Source: Chlorops oryzae
Taxonomy: Eukaryota > Arthropoda > Insecta > Diptera > Chloropidae
Length of the DNA stretch: 64,000 nt
Direction: 5' to 3'
NCBI GenBank assembly: GCA_020466095.1
Contig: CM035807.1
Span: 97,397,848-97,461,847, forward strand
The notes under the pieces are model-generated. The model saw nothing but the letters and a program-made list of their open reading frames with translations, was not told the origin of the DNA and ran no database searches. Within the stretch, counting starts at the first letter, position 1. Every line of letters begins with the position of its first letter. Below, in pieces: positions 12,261 through 23,600 of this stretch. Made by a program: the position numbers and the translations under genes.

Positions 12261-12376
12261 TGCCTGCCACACGTAGATCGAAATTGAGCAATTTCAGAAA
12301 AAATTTGACATTTGAAATTGAGGCAATTTCAATTTTGTTCTGAAATTGAGCAATTTCGATCTACGTGTGGCAGGCC
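12261..12376. repeat. Long hairpin iv: 38-bp arms, 40-nt loop, related to hairpin iii
   Basis: The arms at 12261-12298 and 12339-12376 match at 35 of 38 positions. They begin tgcctgccacacgtagatcg, and the right arm ends ctacgtgtggcaggcc. Thirty-eight bases of the loop match the loop of hairpin iii at 35 positions, while the arms share only about 74% with those of hairpin iii. Confidence 0.8.
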
Positions 12377-12430
12377 TACTTATTAGAGAAAATTCAATAA
12401 TTTATTAAAATCGGAATACCATTTAACAAT

Positions 12431-12600
12431 AGGGGTATTCACAAAGGCGTCGGAAAATAGTAATGTCGGAAATTCAGAAAATTTTATCTGCTTAAAAAGT
12501 TGTGCAAGATACAAAAAAAGTTTAAAAAATTTTTAAGAAGTCGCAAATTTCCGATTTTCCGACTTTCCAACGTTTTTAACACGCCTTTGTGAATACCCCT
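12431..12600. mobile_element. MITE-like element v with 19-bp terminal inverted repeats
   Basis: The ends aggggtattcacaaaggcg and cgcctttgtgaatacccct are perfect inverted copies. Inside them the similarity continues imperfectly (tcggaaaat... against ...attttccga). The total length is 170 bp with no reading frame. The flanks share AAT, or TA if the outermost bases are counted as target; TA would suggest a Tc1/mariner-type origin, but this is not decided. Confidence 0.75.
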
Positions 12601-15600
12601 AATATGTTTATTTTTTCAAAATTTATATTAAAACAACCGCTTCCATAAAGACATTAAATATTTTTTTCTTTCGTGTTTAGAAGGCCAAAGTCCATAAAAA
12701 AAACTATATTCAGATCTTCTGACGAAAAATGCTGTAAATGCTTGACTCAGATTTATAAAACAGAAAAAAGTTGTAACTTTTATCAACTTGAGACTGCTGT
12801 CGGATTTCACGTTTTAGTCGCATAGTTGGTGCGGGTCCCTCCTCTTCATTTTGTTTTTAAACATTTCATTTAGTTTGTGTGATTTCATTTCATCTAGCAC
12901 AGAAAAAAGCTCATAAATTGCCAGTTAAATGGCAATAAACATAGAAGATCACAGAAAATGAATTTCCATTTATTTTTAATCTCAACAGCAGATTTCTTTA
13001 ATAAAAATTATTTCACACCTAATTCAAATAAATTGCTGCGCAAAATATTTAAAAAAAAATAAAATGCAAAACATTTTCAACTTAATTATGTGAGAAAAAC
13101 TTATAATTTTCGTTTTTCATCATTTTATAAGAAATATTTTAGTCCGCGAATGAGGTAACCCAAATAAGATGAGTAAGGTAGAACTATAGGGAGGTCAATG
13201 TGCTCAATGAAATACAGCCGTCGAGTTCAAAGGGGATGCCATAACATAGCTTTCGTTCCCTTCGTGCCTCTCGTGTCCTGGAACCCACCACAAATTTTTT
13301 CTATTTACTCTAATAACCTCCATCTAAAGACGGAGACAGGAGAAGGAGGGTTAAGGAAAGTATTTATATGATTATTTATTGTATTTAGGGATATGTTGGG
13401 CTATATTGTGATAATATGTGTACCTGTTCGGGTTCAGCGGACGTTAGTGGGCTGCGAAGATTAGATCAGGACCATAATAATCCTTCCGGGAGTCCATCAG
13501 AGTTTGATTTTTTTTTTTTGGTTTTCTCAATCGAGAAACAGTTTGGGTACGGTGGGTTTTCGAGCGCCTAGTCTTCATTAATAAGAAGGAAAGTGAACCC
13601 TCTCTTAAGCACCACAACCTTCGAAATGTTTTGGTAATTAAGAAAATTTTACAAGGCAGATGATTTCTCTTTAATCGTCAAAGTCCTAGTAAGGGTATAA
13701 TATGTATAAGAATTTTTCTATGCGCCTCCTTTTTCAAATCACACAATTTTCCCCCCCAAACTTTCCAAACGGTGGTTTTGATTTATAAAAGACTAAATAA
13801 ATTATTTCGAACCTGAAAAGATTCATCTTAATTTACAGCCAAGTTCGTATATCTGCGAGACATTTTTATATATTTTTAATTTATTTTGAAGTCCTCCAAT
13901 ATTCTTATCTCCAAGCATGAAGTAAATTCATTTCTTTGCATCTAAAACGCGCCGAAAATTTTTACAGGTCAGCCTTTTCATCCCAATGAAAAATATCGCT
14001 CACTGACACTTACTGAACAATTCTTACCCAAAAAAAAAAAAAAGAAACAAAAAAAATCCACAAGAGGGTGTGAAAAAATTTGTAAAACAAAGAGAGACAA
14101 AGAAAAAAAAAAACAGAAAAAGATGAAACAAATTATTGAGATAAGGCTCCTCGGCTACTGTACGAAAACATCGGCGCTCGCCTGACCCATGCAGCATGTT
14201 ACCTTTTCAGCTAATTTTCTAATTTCTAATTCCTGCTCTGTCGTCCGTCGTCCGTCGCACTCGGACTCCGGCTCAGGCTCGGAAATGTATATGCTCGCAC
14301 CTAACTGCGAATTGCGTGTAATGGCGGCATTCAGTGTAGGATAAGAAATAAATTACCGAGACTCCTCGGACGATCCGGCTGGACATGGCCTGTGCGCGCT
14401 TTACATAATGCACTTGCCTTTTAAAGAAGAAAGAAGCTACATAAACGCTTCCAACATTCCGCAGACGAATGGAAAAAGAGGCTAAGGAAAAACATAAATT
14501 CTTATGTATATTTAAAAAAGGAAAGGAAGGAAGAGGAATGCCTTGAATTCCTTAAAACAGATCGGTCATCGTTGATAAGGCTTATGAAGCCAAAAGTTGT
14601 CTAATCAGCTTGAAAATTTGTTATTTAGATTATTCCAGCCACGCACACAATCATCGTCGCTGCGGAACAGCATTAAAAAAATACAAAAAAAAATTCAAAT
14701 TTTGTGCCCTACTTTAATTTTTTTTAAAGCTTTTTTTTCCTTTTAGAAAATTTTACCCGCAATTAAACATTTTAAGTTCATACCCAGTCATTATCAAAAA
14801 AAAAAAAAAAAAAACAATACCGTTTAATGCTTAATTGCATCTCATTCTGTACTCGATAGAGAGACGGTATCGTAACGTAATCGTTCGCTTTTAACCTTAC
14901 TGCACACTTTACGATTTTCCTTTCGACTGTGAAATGTGTCACTTTCTCATAATTAATGAAAACTTAAAACGCACAGAACGGCGGACATGTGCTCGGAAAA
15001 TTCAAAACTCTCGCCGTGATGAAGACATTTTCTAAAATTTTATTTTAAATACTTTTTAATTACAAGCCCAATAATTACAGTTATTGTGTGGGCTTTTTCA
15101 TTCCTTAAATACTCCGCCGACAAGTCAAATTGAGCTGTCAATCAAAATTGTCTTTTAATTGTCTTCGAAACTTGAAGAAAAGCTTTCTTTGTGGGCATTT
15201 TGTTGCCATGTTTCCTTCAAACCTGTACAATTCGCCGTAAACGTGCAAGTATGAAAATTGCATGTTAGAAAAATTTAGGCACGGGGGTTAATATGTATGT
15301 ACCCATTCAATTCATTTCGTTAAATTTTTCCTTTCATTTAGGCAGCGCATTTTGGGGAGAGAATTATAAAATTGTGTGCCCATTCTGGCCTAGATGGTAA
15401 TGGGATTTCCTCCCCATAAGTATCTAATTTGATTGGTCGAAAGTTGCAGTAACTGATCGAAGTTGTTCTATGGAAAGAAAGAATTGTTTCATGCATTGTA
15501 TTGTCCTTTAGGGGTCCAAAGCCATTTCAGTTATTCCAGCTTAATGGGTAATCCGGCCAGTGAGTGAGCTTCATATCTTAGGTCCAAACGGATGTGACAA

Positions 15601-16373
15601 TAACTAACCGTTTACCAATATGTTGAACATTATGAAGAGCAAAATCTTCTTACGCGTATATGCCCATTTCCACACGGACGCGACACTGACGTAAGCCAAT
15701 TTAAGTCCTAAATTCAGGAATGCTGTAGAAAATACTTTTGTTTCCAAATATTTTCGTGCAGCTCAAGCGGTCTTTTGAATATATTTAATTATATATATCT
15801 GCAGATCCGAAAATAATTGAGCTATATACGGACGCGAAAAAAGCCGATACTTTATCAGAAAATGCCCGTATGTGTAAGTTCATTACTAATACTCTTGAGC
15901 TCTGGGACAGAAAATCATCAAAATCGCTTTAAAAATGGTGATAAAATAGTTCGCAGAATCCCTTAAAAATCCCATCGATGTGAAATAACCTGCTATAAAC
16001 CTCCCTATTTGACTGTTCTTCTCTTGGCGTCATTTTCTAGGTTTCCCATTTTACTTTATGAAGGATTCATTTATTGCTCCAGTTTATGACGCTCATAGAG
16101 TTCATGAAAGCTTTTCCTATTTTTCGTTTTATTTCATTTGCAATAAAAAACAAATGCTAAGAATGCATTAACATTACTAATTAAAGATTAGTGAATCGGT
16201 AAAAGCTTCAAAATACAAAATTAAACTCATGTTTACAAGTGGAATGCTGTCATGCGCTAGTGATCATCACGTGCAGCATGTTGCCGATTCATGACTCAAG
16301 AGCAACAAAAGAAAGAAATGCTGCGATTTGTTTCACGTTGTTAAGCACACAAAATGCAATTTGTTGATTGTTT
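12601..16373. other. Non-coding stretch downstream of mid/H15
   Basis: No gene is supported. A segment at about 13140-13620 is more GC-balanced than its surroundings, with blocks such as ggaggttaat-like and gggatatgttggg, and may be an old transposon remnant of unknown type. A-runs lie near 14028-14043 and 14798-14814. The rest shows nothing I can name. Confidence 0.55.
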
Positions 16374-16919
16374 AATTACAATATTTATTACACATTTTAT
16401 TGTTACGCTTATGCTAGAGGTACAACAATTATTTGATTTTCTTTTACAAGATTTTCTTAAATGATTTTTTTCTATTTTATTATTTTTTTTTCTTCATTTA
16501 ACACTAAAAGAGACAAGCTAGAAATTCGCTTCGAGTTATAAGTATTTGATTTTGAGTTGCACATGAGATTTGCAAAATTTTGCGCAAAAGAAAAAAATTA
16601 AAAACTGAAATCAATTGATTCATTAACTAAAAATTAATTAAAATAATATAATTAATTAATATACCTACATACATTTATTTGACATTAAAGTCCAATCACA
16701 CTCAGGGAACAAAATCTATATGAACTAAACAGACATGCAAACGCACCTAATACTGTAGTTGCCAAATGTTGCAGGAAAGGAAACGAAACAATTAAGCACG
16801 CGATTAAATCAATTAAAGCATAAAATGATTGAAATTTTAATATTTGTTTTAAACGAATTGCACGAAAAATCCAAATCGAATCCACGCCTTTTTTATATCA
16901 CTTTACCCATCGCCATCGC
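16374..16919 (-). other. 3' untranslated region of mid/H15 with poly(A) signals
   Basis: The stretch downstream of the TGA is AT-rich and shows no reading frame. Minus-strand AATAAA hexamers occur at 16679-16674, 16401-16396 and 16389-16384. The last two lie close together in a T/A-rich context and make a plausible main cleavage region just below 16384; the first would give a short form. The end point is an estimate. Confidence 0.5.
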
Positions 16920-17676
16920 TCAATTAAGTGAATGAGTCGGACTACCAATTTGTGGTGAATGCTGCGATTGCTGTTGCTGGTGATGATGCAGTTGTAACTT
17001 GTGATGATGTTGTTGTTGCTGCTGCTGCTGCTGCTGAAGTTGATGTTGTTGATGATGTTGGATCTGTGGCACTTGATATGGACTGAAGCGCTGATAGTGC
17101 TTGGCACGCATATCCGGTGATGGTGAGCCACCGCTAGATGAAGTCGGTGTTGTAGCTGGTGGTGACGGTACAGTTAGGCTTGATGTCGACGGTGCTATCG
17201 ACGATGACGATGATGAAGACGACGAGGTTGGTGGTAGTGGTAACGATAGCTGTAAAGATGGCGGCTGTGGTGGTGGTGTCCGTTCATTATGACTACTTGG
17301 TGATGGTGATATAGATGATGAAGCTGAAGTTGCAGCAGCCATTGCAGCGGCTGCTTGGGCTGCTGCCGCTGCCGCAGCTTGTTGATTGGCACTTGCTAGA
17401 AAACCTGCTGTCAATTGTGGCCATTGCTGTTGCCATGCCATGCCGGCAATATTGAATGCACTCAATGTCGGCGGACGCTGATACAATTGAGGTAGCAACA
17501 TTTCCGTATAAGGAGACCGTCCAAATAGTTGTAAATGTTGACGGGCTTTCTCGAGTATTGCCAAGGACGCAGCATCGGCTTCATGCGCCGAAAGCTGTTG
17601 CATTAAAGCATGTTCGGGGAAAAATCGAAGAGGAGAACGCAAATGTTGTTCCAGCAGGAATGAGTCCATGGGATCT
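16920..17676 (-). CDS. mid/H15: mid/H15 coding exon 6 (C-terminal domain and stop)
   Basis: The acceptor TTCTAG precedes 17676. Only this AG choice preserves the frame, giving [20 protein letters not shown]; the AG two bases further downstream shifts it. The exon continues with [36 protein letters not shown] and [19 protein letters not shown], a C-terminal block shared by insect mid/H15 proteins. Ala, Ser/Pro and Gln/His runs follow, then the end GSPTHSLN and TGA at 16922-16920. It encodes residues 562-813. Confidence 0.95.
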
Positions 17677-20600
17677 CTAGAATTGGAGCAAAAAAAGAAA
17701 TAAATAAATAAATAAAATATGGAAAAACACCATGAAACATTCAATGAAAACAGCATGAATCATGAAATGTTCTTTATAGTTACGCAGCATGTTGCTAAAC
17801 TGTTAACAATGCCTCGAAGTACTTTTTAACGATTTTTCTTAATTTAATACGACTAACTATTGAATTGGTAATTTCACTTATACATACACATACATAATGT
17901 GCATTGCTTTTCATTTTCATTTGCTACTTTCGCCCTTCTTTCGGCTGGTTTTGCGGCGGCAATTGTTTTCGAGCCAAAAAGACCGCACTATAATTTGCTG
18001 AAGTTAACGTGTTCATGTGGAGCAGAAGCCGAAGCAGCAGCCGCAGCAGAAGCAGCAGCACAAAAAGAGGCAAACGAATTTCGAATTTTGAATTTCTCTT
18101 CGAGAAAATTTTGAGAAGGAATAAACCGCAAGGTCAACTAGCCGCAATTAATGTTACTTTTAGTCAATTTTTAAATGACTTGTGGGATTTTTACTAAAAA
18201 ATTTTCGAGCTTCGAAGAATTTCACGCCGCCCTGATCTTTTCTCACAGTGCACATACATAGCTCGTGCGTGTCGATTTTGAAAGTTTTCCTTCGGAATTT
18301 ATGTTTGGCATGCTATTTCTTAACACTTCACATGGTTGCGTGGCTGTGGAATTGCTCGTGCACTTGTGAGACATGCAAAATCGTTGCTAAAATTACATTT
18401 TTATTGCACTTGATTAGGCTTGTCAGGTTACTGTGTTGCGAAACTTCCAGCATGAGGATATTTTTTGGCAATTTATTTATTTTTTTTTTTTTTTGTCATT
18501 TTGCCGCAAGCTATAAATTTTTTGCTCGTGATGACAGGCACTAATTTTTGCTCATTAAACGTTAAATGCAGAATTTTTAATAAACAAAAAAAAGTGCCTT
18601 CTCTTCTCAAAAAGGAACCACAAAATTTCTCTCTGGCTTTCGGGCTGATTGAAATGTTTCAAAAAAAGTAAAAATAAAAAATACTTCAGGTCTCAAGAAA
18701 ACTCCTTCCTTGCTCCTAACCTACCTATCGAAATCGGTCAATCGCGACGAATCACGAAATCCTTTCGCAAACGGATTTGAATCGATTTTCAATTTCGTAA
18801 TCAATTGATTTTGATATGCCGTAACAGCTGTAAACACCGTCTCGGGGAAAACATAAGTTTTATGATCCATTTCCTGCAGCTCCTTGGGATTGGTGGGGAT
18901 ATTCTGGCCATGACTGAGCCGAACCAAATGAATGCGTGGCTGATAACGATGCATTGAATTGAGCACGATCTGCAAAAACGGAAAAGAAAAAAAGAAGAAA
19001 AAAGAAACTTGAGGAAATTGCACATATCAAATGAAGTTTACACAGCAATACAATACCAAAAGACATTGCAAATGAAAAAAAAAAAAAAAACTAAGTAGGA
19101 AAGAAAACACCAACAAAAACAAGAACAAGAGCTAATAAAATATTTCTTGTTGTCAGTGGAATTTACAAACTGACAAAGCAGACGACGGCTATACGGACAA
19201 AAGTCGGAAGCATATTTTTTCTGTAGATATTCAAAGTCATTTCGTGTCGGCTGTGTCTGTTTTTCGGAATTTCGTTTTTTGTGGCTTTATAACCACATCA
19301 CAAGCGCAGAGTTATACTCGTGCACACATTTATGATGGTGATAAAATGTGGAAGTTGGTCGTAAAAACAAACCCGAAGAACAGGGCGAATGGAAATACTC
19401 TTAACATAAACACAGAAACCAGGCGAGAAACAGCGGAAAATGCCATTTGAACTGTTGCGACAAATGGGAAGAAAAATTCTCACTCATAATATGTTGATGG
19501 GCTGGTTAAAATAATGCCGTATGTATGTATGTATTTACTTGTACACGAGTCAGGAGAAAGTGAATGTGGGAGTTGAATTTTGAAAATTTCAGTAGGTACT
19601 TGAAGTATAATGTCAAAGTCATACTTTCCGCTTAAGTTATCTTTTCAAATATTCAAGGGTTTATTGTGAGAATGCTTCTTGACAACTCACTTGTCCATTT
19701 TTGTCCATTTCATTGTTTGTCAACTTGACCTTTTCGAATGAAACCACTTGTTTTCTTAAGGCTTCCACACTAATCGGACAGTCCGGATGCGCGTAGAGAC
19801 GTGCTGGAGGCGGTGGATCAGCCTTGCCCGCAACAAGCCACGATGATCGATGATACGCATAGCGATATCTTCTGGCGTCCATAGGAACAATATCGATTAG
19901 AACAGCATAACGATCAGGTGGCTGGATCTGACGCAGAGGACCCGAAAAACTTACTCGCACCGTCGGGAACATTCGTCTGAAATACAGAGAAAAAAGAAGG
20001 CTTATAAAATTTGTTTTTTAAGGGATTAAATGACTTAATTTTTCAAGCAAATTCTTTTCCCATTGACCACTGTGGGTCCTAAGTATCGCATGTAAATGAT
20101 GTTTCAACATCAACGTAACGAAATAATAGAAAATTCTTACAAATCACCAAGCTAAGTCCTTAAATAAATGAGCGAGAATCGTCGTCGGAATCGATTCCTT
20201 TTTGCTTTGACGTTGAGGCCGTTTGAGGAACATAATTCCACTCGCTAGTAATTTTAATAAATATTTTTTTTTTTTGTTATTAGCACTCTGTTGGCTAATT
20301 AAGCTTTTCTTATAAATTAAGTTGGAAATCATTGAAAATAATGTCCTGTTTTGGGTCTACATCGTTAATCAAAGTAATAAGTTGAAAACATGCAAGGGAA
20401 TAGTTAAATATACCTACGCCGGGTAGAAACAATGAGCTTTATTACTATTGAGAAAAAAATTGGGTGAAAAGTTGGGAACACCATAAACCTGACCCCCACT
20501 AGTCCGTTGACTTTAGGAGGGTTTGCCAATGAAGATGAAATTTCTTCCTTTGGAGTCGGGTATTTAACGATAGTTCCCAGTATTCTTAGGAGGGCAATTG

Positions 20601-23600
20601 AATTATGTAGTTTAATTAGAGTTTTAGAAAAGTAAAGAAGACATCCGGTAATTTGGCATCCCCTGTAATCCAAAATGACAATTATTCAAGGGACGTCATG
20701 GAAATGGACTCGATAATGGAAAATGTCAATATTTGTATTCCAGAGCATAACATATGGATGTAAATTGCTTAATGCGATGACGTCAGTGCTTCCATTGCAG
20801 TATCAAAAGATACAAAAGGTTCCACGGGGCGTTACCCACAGGGTACCCATTTCTGCTCATCAGTGGGCATAGACAAAATCGGTGAACCTGGGTTGAGACG
20901 CGGCGCTATTCTCACCTCATTGAAACCACAGCCCCCATGATACTCCCCGAGGAGCGCACCCAAAAGACCAGGCAGAATTCTAAAACGAATTCTGGGGCAT
21001 CCCTGTGCCCGTGGTACCATGTTTGCGTTATAGATAAAGGTGTGAATACAACTATAACTAGCATAGCTGCACCACACCAACACTAATTGCAGGTCGTATG
21101 GTGCGTAGATTCCCTAAAAGGTTCCTGCACTTCTAATTTAACCCCATACCCGAATCATGTATTGGTGGACATTTTGCAAGGGTCCGCGAGTTCGCCAAGC
21201 CCAAAAATCATAAATGATTCCCCTTGCGATAAGAGTATTACAAATAGAACTTTATCATTGGATTTGTAATTGTCGCTTTCCAAGGTACTCTTTTGTAAAA
21301 AATGTCCGTACTGTAAGGGGTCTTAGCATTGTACTCCATAAACCGGTTGCGATAACTAATTCGATACACTTTACAGTATCGAGACAGTATACTTCATTTT
21401 TTGAAAGTACTATTATACTGAATTTGTAATCATGAATCTTATCAGAACTTCCAGCTCAAGAACTCTTTCATTCTAAGACTCGATGCTATCTGTTACTAAG
21501 TGTCCACTTAATTCGAGACCTAGTGCATCAGCATTACTATCATGCTCCTGTAATAAATTTTCAATCATCTTTCCTTTCAATGTATTCTCACTTTAACCAT
21601 TCTTATTTATTTCTTTAAATCCAATTCATTTCGAATAATTGTATCTTTTAATCGAATGCTCACTATCATATGCATTATCGAATATCGTTCATTCAACATA
21701 TATGCTTTATCTCGATTTAATAATTGGTTTGTTGCAAAGGATTAAACAGTCCGTATGTAATCTTAGTACTCAAACCTGAAAATTCGACACTTCGGTGCGA
21801 AAGTTTTTTTTTTGGAGTACAGTGGGTCCGAATGTACATGGTCTTGTTCCACCAGGACTACTTTGCTACAGACCGATCTTTGTTACAAGTTCAATTTTCG
21901 AACCTAATCATCACAATATCAGCTGTAATAAAATTTTCAACCCCTTTATGTTTCCACCTTTACCACTTTTATTTCATTACCAATCATTTCGACTACCCTT
22001 TTATCTTTTGTCGATAGCCGGAACTTTCAACCATTATCGAAATCTTCATCAAGAATATGCAAATTATTCTGATTAAATAACTTCGGACCGACTGGCTTCC
22101 CATCGTATCGTCTCTTTTGTACCATTAACTTTGGTTCGTTACTAAAGTGACGATTGAAACGTATTCCTTTCGGCGTATTCCTCAATAAAAGAAAAGAACG
22201 CTACCAATTTAATGCATGCTATCTTCGGTCCGAACCCTGATTAAATTCTTTGATCTTATCTTCTTTCAAAGGCGCTGCGCATTCTTGTTTCCACATTTCG
22301 ACGCATTTTAAAGTGTGCTCCCTTAATTCCTCCATTTCCATCCCGCCGTTTATTATTTTATTACTACTATAATTTTTATTATGTATAATTTTTTTTTTAG
22401 TTTTTATTAATTTTCATAATTTCCTTCACAATTTGAGAACGCCGTTGTCGACAGGATACAGGACTCGAAAATTTCCCTTCGTAAGTTGCGTCACGTTGGG
22501 TAGTTTTATTGCGTGTTTTTCGTTTGTCGGAATATTCCTTAAGCGAGTCTCTTTCATTTCGAGGGATTAACTTGTTTCTTAGTTTTTTCTTCCGTTTTTT
22601 CTTGACTCTTATTTTGTTGCTTTTAATGGGGACTTTTGGTTGCTGTTGTTGTTCTTGTTGTTAATATTGTTGTTGTTGTTTTTATGATAAATGTGCTTTT
22701 ATTAGTTCAGCTGTTAAGTTCATTCGGACTGAGAACGAAAATGCGTCAAATATTTCTTCCTTCTCGGAGTCCTTTTCGACAATAAAATATTAATTAAGTT
22801 GTGAAAATTAATAAATTCTTTTCACAGTGTCAACGGTTGGTAAAATTTTCTTTTTTTTATACCGTACTTATGCTAATTTGTGACCAATTTTTTTCGACGC
22901 TTTTTTGTGCGTGCGGCAATAAAATAAAAAGGAAAGCAAAGGTGTTACACCTAAAATGAAGTGGGAATCATAACTTTTGTTAGTTTTGATAGAAAAATCG
23001 AAAATTCTCTTAGAAAAACTTATTTTCTATTTTATTCTTTTGTCAAGTTATCATTACCTTCATGCGATCTCTTTTATATTTCAATTAAATATATATATTT
23101 TCTATGTACCTACATACATAAGGATGGCTCACCCTGTAAGACTATTTGTCTAACTGACTAGCTGGCATTTTCACAGCTCCACCTAGTTGCTACAAAGAGA
23201 AACAAATAAAGGCGTGTTCAGAGCACCACTGCATAATTAAAAGCCTCGCTTCAAGCTGCCTGAAACCCCCCACTACCACTACCACTCACCCTGCCCATTT
23301 CTGTCAACTCTTTGCATTGTGAAAATTCTATTTGAAAAATTGCAACATTGTCGACTCCAACGCGAATGTTGCAAACAGTGTTGATAGTGTCACCGAATGC
23401 AATATTGTGTAGGAAAACGACATGCTACATAGAACTACACAGTTCTTGTTTTTTGAGTCTAGCAACACGATGATGTGTTCTGTTGCGTTGTGTTGTGTTG
23501 TGTTGTGATGGCTGGCGGTGATGGTGATGTGATAGTGATAGTGATGGCTGCAATGGTATGCAAGAAGAACATGCCACAATTAACACTGGTGTTGTGAGCA

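Noticed and set aside
16898..17392. Overlapping minus- and plus-strand frames within exon 6
   Set aside because: The true frame is fixed by the conserved C-terminal block and splice phase; the others are shadows.
20832..21083. Minus-strand frame of 83 codons with a compositionally normal product
   Set aside because: No ATG-led conserved domain is recognised; it may be a transposon scrap, but I cannot name one.
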